Positions 1-12,352 of a stretch of DNA of 64,000 bases are shown in pieces (position 1 is the first letter of the stretch; the number at the start of each line of letters is the position of its first letter). The DNA comes from Linanthus parryae (lineage: Eukaryota > Streptophyta > Magnoliopsida > Ericales > Polemoniaceae), in contig JALGPY010000008.1 of assembly GCA_023055425.1 (NCBI GenBank), positions 18,635,359 to 18,699,358 of the forward strand, written 5' to 3'. A program made the position numbers and the translations under genes. The notes beneath the pieces are model-generated. The model saw only the letters and a list, made by a program, of their open reading frames with translations, was not told the origin of the DNA and made no database searches.

Positions 1-34
1 AATTCAAATATCAGGATTGGATGGCTGACTGAAC

Positions 35-225
35 CTGGTGAGTGATGTTGCAGCAGCAGAGGCGTTAACATCTCTGCAGCTTCTCCGGCGTAAACGGAGA
101 CATTTCTCTTCGACTTTGCTTAAAACCTCCTCTTCAAACGCTACTTCTACTCTACGAATCAGCCTGTCGTTCCTATCTGTTGGCGCGGCGATTTTCCGTA
201 GGTCTGAAAGAATCTCGGAGATCAA
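35..225 (-). CDS. Possible first exon of an unidentified gene running off the left edge
   Basis: An ATG at 225 opens a frame of about 64 codons read leftwards: a charged, Glu/Arg-rich start (MISEILSDLRKIAAPTDRND) and then a basic stretch. The frame meets a stop at the window edge, but a good splice donor (CACCAG followed by GTTCAG) lies at 35/34, so this could be exon 1 of a gene continuing outside the window. I do not recognise the protein. Base composition is more GC-rich than the flanking intergenic DNA, which favours a coding exon or 5' region. An overlapping plus-strand frame is equally long, so the call is weak. Confidence 0.3.
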
Positions 226-619
226 ACGACGTTATTCGCCGCCGGTTGGACTGCGATTTTCCGGATAGTCGGTGTTTCTCTCCGAACAGAGTTCTCGTTT
301 TATTGAACATGAAGAGGCATTATTGTAATATTTAGACGTTGCCAAGCCCAAACCCAACGTGAAATTATGTTTTTTTTTTTTAACGTTAGGACATTTTCAA
401 TCTATGACATCTTCCTCCTCTCACGGCATGAATGGTTGGATTATATTTGCGTCAGATCCGATCGGATGTTAAGTATATTTGCAAACGGCATAGACGAAAC
501 GAATTCGAATTCGAATTCGAAAACATTTAAAGAGATAAAAGACATCACATAAAAGAAAAAGTTGTACATTCTATTTTACTAACTCCAAGTTATTACAAAC
601 TCAAATCCACCAAAATGAA

Positions 620-716
620 CATGCCATTTGGCTCAAGGGGTTAGATCCCAAGGCAGTTTGTACGAGGTTTCGAGTCTCCCAAGAGCCTAGTGTAGAGTAG
701 TGTAGGGTTTTTTTTT
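620..716 (+). mobile_element. SINE-like tRNA-derived fragment
   Basis: An A-box-like TGGCTCAAGGGG at 629-640 is followed 26 bp later by a B-box-like GGTTTCGAGTCTCC at 666-679, then a T-rich end near 708-716. That is the layout of a pol III promoter in a plant SINE (Au-type SINEs end in T runs). It does not fold as an intact tRNA, and no clean target duplication was found. Confidence 0.4.
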
Positions 717-1180
717 AAAAGAAGAGTAGTGTAGGTTATATTATGATTATTATGATGTTCTATGTAATTGTCAAAAAAATCACCTAAATAAAATGTAAAA
801 TCAATCGAAAGTTTAATACATCCAAAAAAAATTTGGTAAAAATATACTCTCTTTGGATATCATGCTACATCCAAATCCGGATCCGACAAATTTAGATATT
901 AAATATTCATATCCGATCCATTCTAAAATGGATCAAATTTAGACCTGATCCATTCCGAACGAATTACTCAGATTGCGGATCGGTTCGAACCACATTGCAC
1001 CCTAAACACGATTTACCAATAGTTACAGCATAATATTTCTGTAACAATCCCTAGTAAGATCAACACAGCAAAAAATCTTCGCGATTGTGCCACAACTTGG
1101 CAGATGCAACCTGTGCCTGCCAAAAGGCGGGAGCGCCTACTTAGATTGGCATGGCAAAAAATTGGAAATACCCAAAAAAA

Positions 1181-1272
1181 CACTTGAAATTTTTGATATA
1201 TAAAACTTAATTTACAACAGTTGAAACACTTGAAACTTTTGGTATATAAAACTTAATTTACAACAGTTCAAA
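1181..1272. repeat. 46-bp tandem duplication (two copies)
   Basis: Two nearly identical units start at 1181 and 1227, each beginning CACTTGAAA and ending with TTTACAACAGTT. Non-coding, 260-350 bp beyond the PRORP stop codon. Confidence 0.75.
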
Positions 1273-1535
1273 TGGTTAACTCCTCAACAATCCCTACGAA
1301 GGAAGGAATGCTGGTCCTAAAAGTACAAACTGCAGCTAACAATACCAGTACATAATTACAATGCTTTCAACCTCCCCATCCAAAAAATGTTATCGCATGC
1401 TTCAGAAATCTGAAACATAATAACTCAGACCTTCAAATAGGTCGCTTCCAACTCTAAATAATACAACAATCTCTATGCCTCCCTCAATGTCAATAGAGGA
1501 GAGGAGGGGATTCGTATAACCTAAGAGGGTTCTGA

Positions 1536-4500
1536 TTAAGAACTCCGAAGCCTGGTGGCACAGATCCACTGCCTCGGTGTCTCAATGTCATCACCAATAA
1601 CAGTTGGCACATGCCAACTACCTTGCTCAGACTCCTGCATTTTGACATTGTGGTTCAATATCATGATGAGTGATTTGCGTAAACAATCAAGAGTAAACAT
1701 TTAACAACGTATTTTGTGATGATATTCACCTGGATAACACTTGAATATGGTGGAGGCATGCGGAGACAACCGGATCTTGACAAAAATAACCGCACCTGCC
1801 AATTATCACCATCATAGGTAAGAAAACTCCTTACGAGTAGAAGTAAGTTTGAGAAAGATTTGGGCTAACAGCTTAACGACACAAGTAAAAACAAGATGAC
1901 AAATAGTTTTAAGAAGATTCTAGTCAGATTGTTATCTACCTAGGGAGGGAAACTACACAAATTCTATTTTGGGAAAGTTGGCATGCACTGTTACACCGGC
2001 ACTATAGCAGATATTTCAGAGAGCGTATAAATGCAGAACCCATGATTTTATGAAATCGTCCACTTTGCCAATAACTGTCTATAAGAATTCATCTGCTATA
2101 TCGATTTGTCTCTTTCACAAATGCATCATGGACCATTTCATCAAACTCTGACTAGAGTGAAAAAATTGGTTGTTTTTATGAGGTTTCAGTCCTGTTATGA
2201 AAATATACTTAACAAAAATGTAGAGGTACTAGAGAAGTCGGAGGTCGTCCAAAAGTCATGAAGGTCTCCAAACCATTATCTTCGTTGATGTATGGCTAGG
2301 ATTTAGATTGGGGTCGGGGGTCTGATAGGATTAGTCTGAATCATAAGGCACCTTGGCTCGTTGATGGTAAGTTATTGGGAATTCTTCATATATTCGGATT
2401 TCGAGTCGGAATTTGTACATTTAGATCCCTATCTCTGGCAATGGGAAATTTCATGGTCGAAGCTGAAGCTGGCCCCAATAGCTGATGCAGTTTTTCAAGA
2501 AATCCTGCCACTCCCTAATTGCTACGACCCTTTGGCGACGCATAATAGGTTTTGACCCATGCTTAGGTTAGACTTATGTTGCAGTATTCAAATATCTTCC
2601 AGGTAAGGTGCACATGGAAAATCTATTAGCATGCACAATGCACAAACTGGAATAAAGTTTATTATCGAACCGGTTAGTTCCATCTGTTTTCTGCATTTTT
2701 GTCGGAAATACTTTTTGTGTGTTGCATGTTTACTTGTGAGGTGATAGATATTTGAGTACTTCCGTGTAGTTGATGATCACTGAAGGTGTACTTCAATCAA
2801 ACATTCAGCTTCATTTAGGTCTTCACTTTGCTTTGGTGTAATTTAGACATTTAATTGATGAAGTTTACAAATGAGTACATACTGCAGTATTTGAACATTT
2901 GGTACATTTCAAACTTACTGATGCCGGTCAGATCTGTAAACATTTAAGGTCCATCTACAAAATTTGGGGTCATTTTTAGAATATCACATCTCATGAGGCC
3001 AGTTTCAGATTTTATTTATGTTCGTTTCAAGGCAACTTTGTAGCAATTGGTAAACTCTAACAGGGTGTCAACTACTACCCTACCAATATCCTTCGACGTT
3101 GAAACATGTTGCAAGCGGGTTCTTTCTCTTTTCACTCTTATATGATACGGGCACCTGAAAGACACATATGTCCCCCAATTAGACGCCACAATATGCTGGG
3201 CTTTCTTAACACTTCCTATCGTCTGAACATGTAGTTTACTACACTTTTCAAGGGACATGGTATGAGGATGGCCAACAGAGTTCAACATATGCAATGTGTT
3301 GTTTCTAAGCTAGTTCGTATTTTGTTATATTGAGCAAGTAATGCCTATTATGTGGTACATAAATATATTTCCCAACTTCTCATTGTGGCATGTCTGTGCT
3401 TCTTTAAATCTACGAGGTTGACATATCTGTGACATGTCATCACAAGCAATCTCCATGTTTCTGCTTCATAGGATTCAGCACTTGATAAATGAACTCACAG
3501 AAGGAAAAATACCGCACTTCTTTCTTTTCCGAGTTTGAAAGTTCAGGAGCCATGGAATATCTGTGATAACTAAATGATAGAAGATACCTGATGCTTCTCC
3601 TTCCATCTAGGGAAGAAATTAGTTCCTAGCAGTTGAAATAGATGATCTCTCATCTCATCATTTGTCACCAGCAAACACTTGCAACTAACTGCAGCAAACA
3701 ACCAGTACCTGTAACATGGAACGATTTCTGACAAAAGTGAGTAGTGGGAATCCAGTCGCTATCTAGGTTGGGAGAAAATTCGATCTCTTTGAGAGGATTA
3801 TCCGTCTACGATGAACTCTGGTAATTAAATAAACTCCAAGGAAACCAACAACAAGCTTAACACAATTCAGAAATAAGGCTTTATAAATGTGGAACTCTAA
3901 ATTTGTATGCAATTGGATCAAGCATACCATTTGAGTCAAATTACTTTAACGTACTAGTACGGGGTAAGTCAACTTAGTGTTGAGACTTAGAACTAGAAAC
4001 CAACTAGCACCACCAAATGGCTCAGGCCTTAAGCCCGGGCATTGGTAAATTTTGACCAGCTGATGACAATACCCCGTGCAGACTGAGCTAAAATACGAAA
4101 CATGTGCAAACAATATCATTGGTCCGTGTACAAAATGTAGTTCAAGTCCCTCCGTCCCATACTTAAGCGTCCTTTCCTAAAATTAAGTGTATTGTTACCA
4201 AAAGAGTTACTAATTTGTACTTTACTTCTCTCCATACCAAGAAAGATTACTACATAAAGCAAATGACAATTTAGTAAAGTATCAATTCAAAAGCAATCCT
4301 TCAACCCCGTGAAAAGTACCCATCGACACTCATTTCCGACTGATGGAGTACCAATATAATTAATTAGATCACCTAGCAAGCACTCCTACTACAAAGGTTC
4401 TTGCCGGGTGAGGAACTTGGAGAGAAACTATTATCCGCATACTTGGATTTTATGATCTCGCTATATATAACTTGAAATCATTGCTATGCCAGATACCATC

Positions 4501-7500
4501 AAGCTCGGTCTTCCTAAATCTCCAGATCTTTTGGGAGTCCCTCAGCTCATCAGCCTATATATTCTTGGTAATAAGGTTAACAACGCCTCTAGCAAGGCCA
4601 CAGAACAACAAACACATGTGTCATTGAGTTTAGTTGGCAACATGAGAACTCCCTATATTGTCCAAGTTGTTTAAGAGAAGGGACAGTTCCCAGCTTTTTC
4701 AGTGATGATACAATTTTAATGCCGAACTAAAGACACGACACTTTGGTGGAAGTGCCGATACAACATGGATCTTTGGCTAGAAAAATATATGATGAACTTG
4801 TACATTTAACTGGGATATCATGTACGGAGTACAAAATAAGGGTTTGCGCCAAAGTGAGTTTTAGGACCAATTGGGAAGTTCATGTATCTAACTTAAGGTG
4901 GTCCAGCTCTCTTATCGCCCCCCAAGCAAAGCACTTCTCCCCAGCTTTTGCGGAAGAAAGAGCAAACATGAAAGTAGGCACCCTTATGTGAGGAGGGGGC
5001 GAGAGAGAGCACTCATTTAACATAATGAAAGAAAATAAGAGAGTAGCGCTATACTTAAACCATTGTACTATAAGAGAACAGGTCATACCAATCGTCATTT
5101 GATCCGATAGGAGTGGGATAAAGAGCACCAGCATTTTTCCAAGTTTCTAGCAACTTTCTGTTTCGAGGATGTTGTGCTGGACCACCGTTTACACGGCTTT
5201 GATGCAAGATAACAAGCGGTAACCTCTTGGATGGGCTCATTTCACGTAACTGATTTACAACAGAATTAAGCTACAAGCAAAAGGAGAGATTTGAGGATCA
5301 TTTCCGTGGAGAGGTATAACTTGAAGGAGAGAATACACTGGGTCAACGCTTTACAGGAAATCTTCTCACCTGGAAAAAATTGAATTCGCGCTGGTTGATA
5401 AGGCCCACATTTGCACCGTCTACAACTGCATCAAATGGACCGTGTCGCCAAAGCCATTCCTGAATGAACAAATCTTCTAGGTTAGTTAGATTATTATTTC
5501 AACTGACGCTCTTTTAAACTTTGAACTCCTTTATTCCCTGAGTTACTAGAAAACACGGGTGCTTTGTGAGTGTGGCAGGGCCATTTTGAGAGTACTAGTT
5601 AAGAGGTCTTCTAAAGTACAGCTAAAATTTAGCTAAAAGAAAGTGCATCTTTATGACTTGTAGACATGTGATGTGTATTCTCTATTTTGTGGAATGGCTA
5701 ATGTGTATGGTTTGTACATATAATTTGAACCATCATCACATTTATTTCAATTTTTGCATGTATGGGAATATCTCACATATAATATATCTATACACACGCA
5801 CACACACACACACACATGTAAATTTTCCAAACCCGCTCCGCGCCCTTAGATTTTGACAACTTGACGCGCCCGCAGCCCGTACGAGCACCCGCACCCATGC
5901 TTCATGGTTGAGTTATAGACAAGTAGATGACCACTCACTAAAATATCTGATACACTTCCAATATTAATTCATGCCAGTAGCATCAAAAGAAAGGGGCAGT
6001 GAATTGGGTTCCAGGGATCTCAACCCAAACAAAATTCTAGAGAAAAACTAAGATAACCACTCAATAAAACACACTAAGAAATCAGAATATCAAGAAAAGA
6101 GACACCCACCGGAGCTATTGGGTGCTTCGCCACCAAGTAATGGGTGTGCTTGCGGACCAGTTCAGCTAGCCTTTATGTTAGGAGCTGATTACAGGTCCTC
6201 GAGTGGGAGCGTCTAAGTTGAAAAAAAAAATATTTGAGAGCGTATGGAGAGCGTCTTTAAATAATTTGTATACTTAATATAATTTTAGTTATAAAACTAA
6301 TTTCATAAGAATGCAAGTTTAAATTGTTGTGAAAGAGTGCTCTTAAACTTGTAAACATGTAAAAGCCAACAGTCCAACAGCTGTGTGGAATGAAGGATTT
6401 TTAAGTTTTTCACACAAACTCTGAATCTAATAATCCCATATCTGTGGGGATTTGAAAGATTTCAAGTTTTCATGATTATAGAAGTTGTTGGGCCTGGCCT
6501 TATGCTGGGCTCGACCACTAAACATAGTCTAAAGTTTGCAAAAAGTGAGTTTGCCACCTAATTCTAGCTCCAGTTTAGCGTGTTCTGAACGCGAATTGGC
6601 CATAAAGCGCAAGAGCGTGGTTTGAGAGATCGAACGGAAACCCTAAGAGGCATTTTAGGTGACTTAGGTCTGTGAGCCCACTTCAAATACAATATCAACT
6701 TCGGAAACAGAAAGAAACCACAGATGTGTCATCATCTATACTAATATATAAAGGGAATAAGGATTTTGGTGAAGCCTTTTTCATTAGACATTGAATGCCC
6801 TTCTCAATAAAAAGAAAATAAGTTATTGTTGGGGTAAAATTGGAAATCAGAAGAAACCCATCACTTGGTAACTACCCACTAACCCATTAGATTTTACTCA
6901 CTATCCCTTAACATTTATCATTTTTTAGTGTGATTTTTTTTTTTTGAAGAAGCATTTGTGTTTGCACACACAGTGTGTGTGCCATGTATTCTAGTCATCA
7001 AGAATTGCGGAAAAAAGCAGCTCAGGGGAAATGGAAAGAGAACTATAACTGAGCTGAAAGCTACTTACACACTTGCTAAATATTGCAAGTTGGAACTGAT
7101 AAAGAACTGAACTCATTGTTGTCTTATTTTCCTAACTTTCACAATATGTAAGTTCCCATCAGACATCCATGTTCATGTTGTCTCCTCCTGATGCATACTA
7201 TTTCCACACTACATTCATATTATTTCCTTCTCCTGATGCACCATATATTAAGGGTTTGGTTTCTGTAAAACTTATACACATTGATCCTTCATACCAGCTT
7301 CTGCAAAACAAAGCAAACTAGCCTCACATTACATTCATATCATTTTCCTTTCTTTGACATCACACCCTTTAGCTTCTTATAAAACCCTAATACAACTGAA
7401 CCTTTCATGTACCACAAAACTTATAAGCAAAACCTACCTATAATTAGATGGACCATACTTCTCTTGCACTCATCAGTCTTTTCTAAACGAGGGATTTTTA

Positions 7501-9564
7501 TGGCATTCACACCTGAAAGCATGAGTGCGTAATTTAAAACATTTCCATTAAATATTGCAAGAGTAATGCCGGCTTACATGAACCAATATCTGCAGTTTAA
7601 TTGTTGTACTTGCTTAAGGTCTTTGTTTCACGGGGGATGTCAGGTAATAAACTACTTCTTTCAACTACTCGAGAAATCTATTCAACAAACCATTGAAAAA
7701 AAAACCTAAGATAGGGTCAGCAACTAATGACACTAAGGGTGAGTTTGGGAATGCTTCTGCTGCCAACACAGCTGCTTTCCGACAGCAGAAGCAGTTTTAG
7801 TGTGTTTGGTAAAAATAAAATTTCTGCTTTTCCGGACAGTTTCTGCTGTCCCACAGCAGTTTTCAGGAAGCAAGGGAGGAGATGCTTTTCCAGAAAGTGC
7901 TTTTGATTAATTTATCTACAACCGATTTTGACCTTACAATTTTTTAAAATATCAATAGTTATCTTTCCGGAAATGACACGTGTCATATATTTTTGTCATT
8001 TTATCCTCTCACAGCAACTTCACAGTTGATTTTACGAAACACAAAATTACTATATCAATATTTCACAGCAGCTTCTACGTAATATTTACCAAACAACATT
8101 TTATCAAGAATTCACAGCAGCTTTCTACAGTGTTTTCACACAGCAGCTTTCTACCACCGCCACAGCATTCCCAAACTAGCCCTAAGTTAAGCTACAGTTT
8201 CAGTAATATGAGAAAAAATATAATATCCTGTTCAAGATTACAAACAAACAAACTTCCAACAACCTAGTCATAGAAATCAGATTAGATTTCCACAAAATTT
8301 CAACAACTTAGTCATATAAACCAGCAGAAACAACACGACATATCACGTATTGACATACCTGAAATCTCAAGAAATTTCTCTTAACCTCTCTATCACATGC
8401 CAGCTTGGTCAATTTAGCAGCAAAGGTTTCTGTCTCTTTAGGATCAATATCAATTGAAACAAGCTTCTCTTTACATGATTGGCACACACCTTCTTCATCC
8501 ATCCAAGTTTTCGAAACTCTCCACTTCCCACTCCCCAACCATCCTTGCCCATGCCAACCCCCTCCGCCTCTCAAAACCCCTTCCTTCACTCTCCCCGCAT
8601 CCCAATTCACCTCTCCAACCTTCTCCGCCGCTTCCGATTCAAACCACTCCTCCACAATCCTACTCGTCTCCTCCTTCACCTGCCGAACCGTAATACGCAT
8701 TCGGTGCAACATTTCATAAACCTTATCTTCCCTCTTAACCTCAGCACTAACTTTCAATAGCGCCGCAACCTCTTCCTCTTCAGGTACAATCCCCGTTTCA
8801 GCCATGTGAGCATCCACTTCGTAAGCTCCCTCGGCCATCCCCTTGTGGCAATAACCGAACAATGCCGGTCCATACGACCTCAACTTCGGCGGTAAACCCG
8901 CATTCTTCATTTGTTTAACCAATTCGAAAGCCAAATCCGGGTCATCCTTAGCATAAGCTAACCTAGCCATACTAGTGAATGTAGCCTCATTCGGAACAAC
9001 CCGGTCCAAACCCATTTGGTTAAAGATTTCAAAACCCCTCTCCACACCCAAATCTGCTTCTTCCACCGGCTTATCGACCCGATCGAAAGCCATTTGCTTA
9101 AAGATTTGAAAACCCCTTTCAACACCCAATGAATTCTCCTCATTCCCAGTTCCATACCCAATTGAAGAACACAAGTAAAGCAACGAATTGTAACTTTCTA
9201 GTGACAAGGGTACGTTGTTTTTTTTACCTTCGTCGTATAATCTAAGGGCTTCGGCGAGGTTGCCGTGTTTTGAGCACTGACCCAGTTTCATCCGGAGGAC
9301 CCTATCTGGGGCATCGGTGTGGGACTTGTTCCGGACCCTTTTTGGCTTGGGCGGCGATGTGGGTTCGCGGAGGGCGGTGGCGGCGGTGGAGAAATTGGGT
9401 GAGTTTTTCATTGAGGCGATTTTGGTGGTTTCATTGGTGGTGGTGGTGGTGGTGGTGGTGGTGGTGGTGGAGAAGTGGGTGAGTCGAAGGAGTGAGGGAC
9501 GGAATCGATTGAGGAATTGGGTTGGGATTCTGGAGAAGGAGATGCATGTGGTACGAAGCAGCAT
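1536..9564 (-). CDS. PRORP1: Proteinaceous RNase P (PRORP1-like, organellar), six exons, 587 aa
   Basis: Protein-only RNase P removes 5' leaders of pre-tRNAs; PRORP1 of Arabidopsis acts in mitochondria and chloroplasts. Exons were assembled by hand, all with GT/AG borders: 8359-9564, 5370-5459, 5089-5270, 3588-3708, 1730-1795 and 1536-1634. All join in frame to a TAA at 1536-1538. The N terminus is Arg/Ser-rich like a transit peptide, followed by an 11-Thr run encoded by a (GGT)n repeat. A pentatricopeptide domain follows, then a linker with CQSC (Cys361, Cys364), then the NYN nuclease domain. The aspartates expected from AtPRORP1 D399, D474, D475 and D493 are present as D416 (VVDGAN), D491, D492 (GSNDDW) and D510 (TNDEMRD). 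The remaining zinc ligands are H563 (SWHV) and C580 (QWICAT). Length fits the family (572 aa in Arabidopsis). Odd feature: residues 146-197 hold a 26-residue tandem duplication in the PPR region. The large first intron (2.9 kb) carries two transposons. The start is the first ATG of the long frame and gives a plausible targeting peptide. PRORP1 rather than the nuclear PRORP2/3 is inferred from that peptide. Confidence 0.95.
4147..4348. mobile_element. Degraded Stowaway-like MITE in PRORP intron 3
   Basis: The left end reads TCCCTCCGTCCCATACTTAA, the Stowaway terminal signature. The right end reads CCGACTGATGGAGTA, a decayed inverse of it. Length of about 200 bp fits. TA target duplications are not clear. 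Confidence 0.5.
6735..6994 (+). mobile_element. Short non-autonomous Helitron in PRORP intron 1
   Basis: The 5' end starts TCTATACTAATATATAAAGG directly after an A. The 3' end has a GC-rich hairpin (GCACACACAGTGTGTGTGC at 6964-6982), then 8 bases, then the terminal CTAG at 6991-6994 followed by T. These are the three Helitron hallmarks: 5' TC, subterminal 3' hairpin ending in CTRR, and insertion between A and T without target duplication. At 260 bp it has no coding capacity. Confidence 0.8.
7737..8182. mobile_element. Tourist-like (PIF/Harbinger) MITE in PRORP intron 1
   Basis: Terminal inverted repeats are GGGTGAGTTTGGGAATGC on the left and the inverse of GGGCTAGTTTGGGAATGC on the right. 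TAA flanks both sides (7734-7736 and 8183-8185), the usual 3-bp PIF/Harbinger target duplication. It is 446 bp, rich in CAGCAG/CTGCTG, with no real coding frame. Confidence 0.85.
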
Positions 9565-9775
9565 AGTGACTGCATAGGCTTCACATGCTTATCAGGAACA
9601 ATTCATATGCATTGGAGTAACATGAAGGAGACTGGGTGAGCAAAAAAATTTGAGCAAAAAGATATTGGAGACTAGCATGGAGGTTGTGTTAATGAAGAAA
9701 TACCTAAATTTGCAGAATATGGTACCAACATGAGTTTAGAAAACACTCAAGGACAAATGGACATCAATTTAAAGT
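9565..9775. other. 5' flank of PRORP
   Basis: AT-rich sequence immediately upstream of the PRORP start codon, presumably 5' UTR and promoter. No convincing TATA box could be chosen. Confidence 0.4.
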
Positions 9776-10328
9776 ACGATTTTTTATTCGAAATTGATTA
9801 ACTTAATCAATCTTATTAATAGAATTAATTGAAATTTTATATTTTTTTTTTGACATAGAAGGTAGAATGAATTTCATAAATGGGCCTTTTTGGATAAGTG
9901 GGTTGGGGCGGGTTGGGTTAACAAAACTAGTAAGGTGTTTGGATAATGGTTCGGTTGGGAAAAGATGAAGGGACCGGTACTATTTACCAGTACACCGCCC
10001 AACTCTCTCTCTCTCTCTCTCTTTCTCTCACACTCGCTCCTTCTCTCTCTCATCTTTTCTCTTCTTCTCTCCCATGCACCGGCTACATGAACCTCCCACC
10101 AGTCCACTCTCTCTCTCATTCTCCCACTCACTTTCTCTTCCTCTCTCTCCATTATTCTCACTCTAGCCGGTCACCGACTTTGTAATGCCATGCACCGATT
10201 TATGTTGATGAACAACAAATGGTTACGTTCGGCCCGTACATGGTTATCCAAACAAGCCCAATATGAAGATACAAATACAACAAGTAAAATAACTTACCCG
10301 CAAGATTTATACGACCTGCAGCAAATAC
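9776..10328. repeat. Extra partial copy of the 14-17 kb tandem-array unit, split by a MITE
   Basis: 9776-9880 and 10261-10328 together match the tail of each unit of the 14.1-17.4 kb array: shared AATTGATTAACTTAATCAAT, GAAGGTAGAA, and the segment around TTTATACGACCTGCAGC. A 380-bp MITE (9881-10260) separates the halves. Confidence 0.75.
9881..10260. mobile_element. MITE with TGGGCxTxTTTGGATAA termini
   Basis: The left end TGGGCCTTTTTGGATAA and the inverted right end TGGGCTTGTTTGGATAA match at 15 of 17 bases. The interior holds CT microsatellites (about 10003-10030 and 10109-10150) and no gene. The insertion is confirmed by the interrupted repeat on either side. The TIR resembles PIF/Harbinger or hAT-derived MITEs; a target duplication could not be fixed. 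Confidence 0.8.
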
Positions 10329-10404
10329 ATTTTCTTTTTAGAATAAATCAAAATTATATTCATGGGGAGTCTGACTCAGTAAATCATTGTTCAAAACATC
10401 AACA

Positions 10405-12300
10405 GTTCAAGATGGCGTTTGAAAATAAAAACTAATATCTTCCTCTTCCATAGCTTTTGAAGCAAGCAAGTGAGCAAGCCTATCTCCCTCCCAGTGAACA
10501 TGTCGGTACTCAACTTCTTGAAACTTAGATGCTAGAGCTTTGCTTTCCGCCAACACTTCGGAGAGGTCAGAGATGATCTTGGTATCCCTGTATGTACTTC
10601 CATAATTCCTGCAAAGTAGGAGCACTAAGCCAGGACCGTCGCTTTCGAGAATAAGTCGAGAGTGACCCAGCTCTTGTCCGAGATGAAGACTTTTCCTGAC
10701 TGCACAGGCTTCGGCCATCAGCAGTGACCTCTGGCGGAAAAACCGTCGTCGCCCTGAAGCTTCGCCGTACTCGTTCCAAGATGCATCGACATTAATCTTC
10801 ACAAAGCTAGCCCGAGGAGCAGCCCACACACTTAAGCTCAGATCTGGTGGGGTTGATAACTCCTCCAACTTCCCGGTCAGAAAAGTATCCTTACACCACC
10901 AGTAATAGTTTAAATTCTCCCTCGTAACTTTGTCCGGGTCCTTACCGTTGTTGCTGAAGATTTGCTCATTCTGGTTCCTCCAAATAGCCTAAATAGCTAA
11001 CACATACTTCTTACGCGTGTCTAAGTTGCCTCTCGTTAATGTGTCAATGATCCAATTAGTAATATCTCCTTGTTGAGTCTTCAAGAAATCCTCACCCATA
11101 ATACAACTCCAAACCCTTATAGTACGAGAACAGCTACAGAAGAGATGGTTAGATCATTCTCGCTCTTCCATACATTAACAACAAATAGGAGAAACCTCCA
11201 CTCCTCTATTGATCAACTTGTTTGCTACCGGAAGTGAGGAATGCCATAGTCGCCAACACGGAACCAATAGTTTCTTTGGAAGCTTCAAACGCCGAAAGTT
11301 GTTGAGCCAAGAATCGTTTGTGAAAGAACCTGACGAAGAGGCTGTCGGACCTGAGAATACTCGGGAAGCTCCATATCCCGTCCTCACTGAATAATCACCA
11401 TCGTCCGAATAAACCCAAAAAAGGTGTCCGAACCCTCCACATAATTCAGCAGTAGAGAGAGGACAACGCCAACATCAACTGGCCACAACATTTGTTTGAC
11501 CTTGTCTTCGTCCCATGCGCTTCTATCCGCTTGCATAAACTCACTAACTTTCAGATTTTCCAGTCCCGCCGGGCAAGTCGTGATAACACTATACGTAGTT
11601 GGCCTTAACAACCATCAATCCCCAAACACTTTAACATCCCTCCCATTTTTAATCTTCCACTCCAATCCCGTCTTTATAAGGTCACGTACAGCAAGGATGC
11701 TCTTTAAAGCGTACAAAACTTATGCATTTTTCTTCAACACATAATCAAGAATAGTGGAACTTCAATAATACTTAGCTTGAAAGACGCGGGTAACCAAAGA
11801 GTTCGGACTCTGAATAAAGCGCCATGTATATTTTGCAAGCATAGCTTTATTAAATTCTTGGAAATCGCGAAAATCAATGCATCCTTCCTCTCTTCGTTTC
11901 TTCAATTTGTTTCACACTAGCCAATGAATCTTCCTTCTTCGGCCATCTCCTCCCCACCAAAATTGACGGATCGCACGTTCAGTTTCATGGCAGATTTCTG
12001 TTGGAACTATAAAACAACTCATAGTGTACGTAAGAATCTCCTGAACAACTGCTTTGATAAGAACTTCCTTCCCAATAGCGGATAAAGATGACCCCTTCCT
12101 ACCTTTCAGTTTGTTAAGAACTTTTTCCACCACAGGGCTAGGGCTAAAACTAGCATTACGACTTCTGCCAATCTGAGTAGGGAGACCCAAGTAACTGTTA
12201 TGCTGAGTATCAATTTGAACTCCATACAACGAGCTGAGATTAAGTCGCTGTACTTCTGCAACATTCTCTAAAAAGACAATCGACAACTTTTGAGGAAGCT
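10405..12300 (-). pseudogene. 5'-truncated L1-type LINE: reverse transcriptase end, zinc-binding and RNase H domains
   Basis: Read leftwards, 12286-11912 gives the C-terminal part of a plant LINE reverse transcriptase (YLGLPTQIGRSR, then KGSSLSAIGKEVLIKAVVQ and FWWGGDGRRRKIHW). Next come frameshifted pieces of the RT zinc-binding region (LKLPKKLLVPCWRLWHSSLP near 11290) and an RNase H-like domain at 10868-10407 with FVKINVDASW, AEACAV and ESDG motifs. Several frameshifts and stops make it non-functional. The RT N-terminal half and endonuclease are missing, as expected of a 5'-truncated insertion. The 3' end lies near 10335, where an A-rich tail abuts the array-unit copy. Confidence 0.85.
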
Positions 12301-12352
12301 GCTGATGGAATCTTCAGTTCTAGAATGTACAGCTGGGTAACATAGTTCCTGG

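Larger units (their letters stand above)
226..1535. other. Intergenic region left of PRORP
   Basis: No gene is seen. It is AT-rich, with a SINE-like segment at about 620-716 and a 46-bp direct tandem duplication at 1181-1272 just downstream of the PRORP stop. It may contain the PRORP 3' UTR and the 5' flank of the edge gene. Confidence 0.5.

Noticed and set aside
3016..3294. 92-codon minus-strand frame between PRORP exons, including a VPV-like piece
   Set aside because: First considered as the PRORP 3' end, but exons at 1730-1795 and 1536-1634 match the family and splice in phase, so this is intron sequence.
8405..8760. Plus-strand frames rich in Pro and Ser opposite PRORP exon 1
   Set aside because: They are antisense shadows of the PRORP coding exon.
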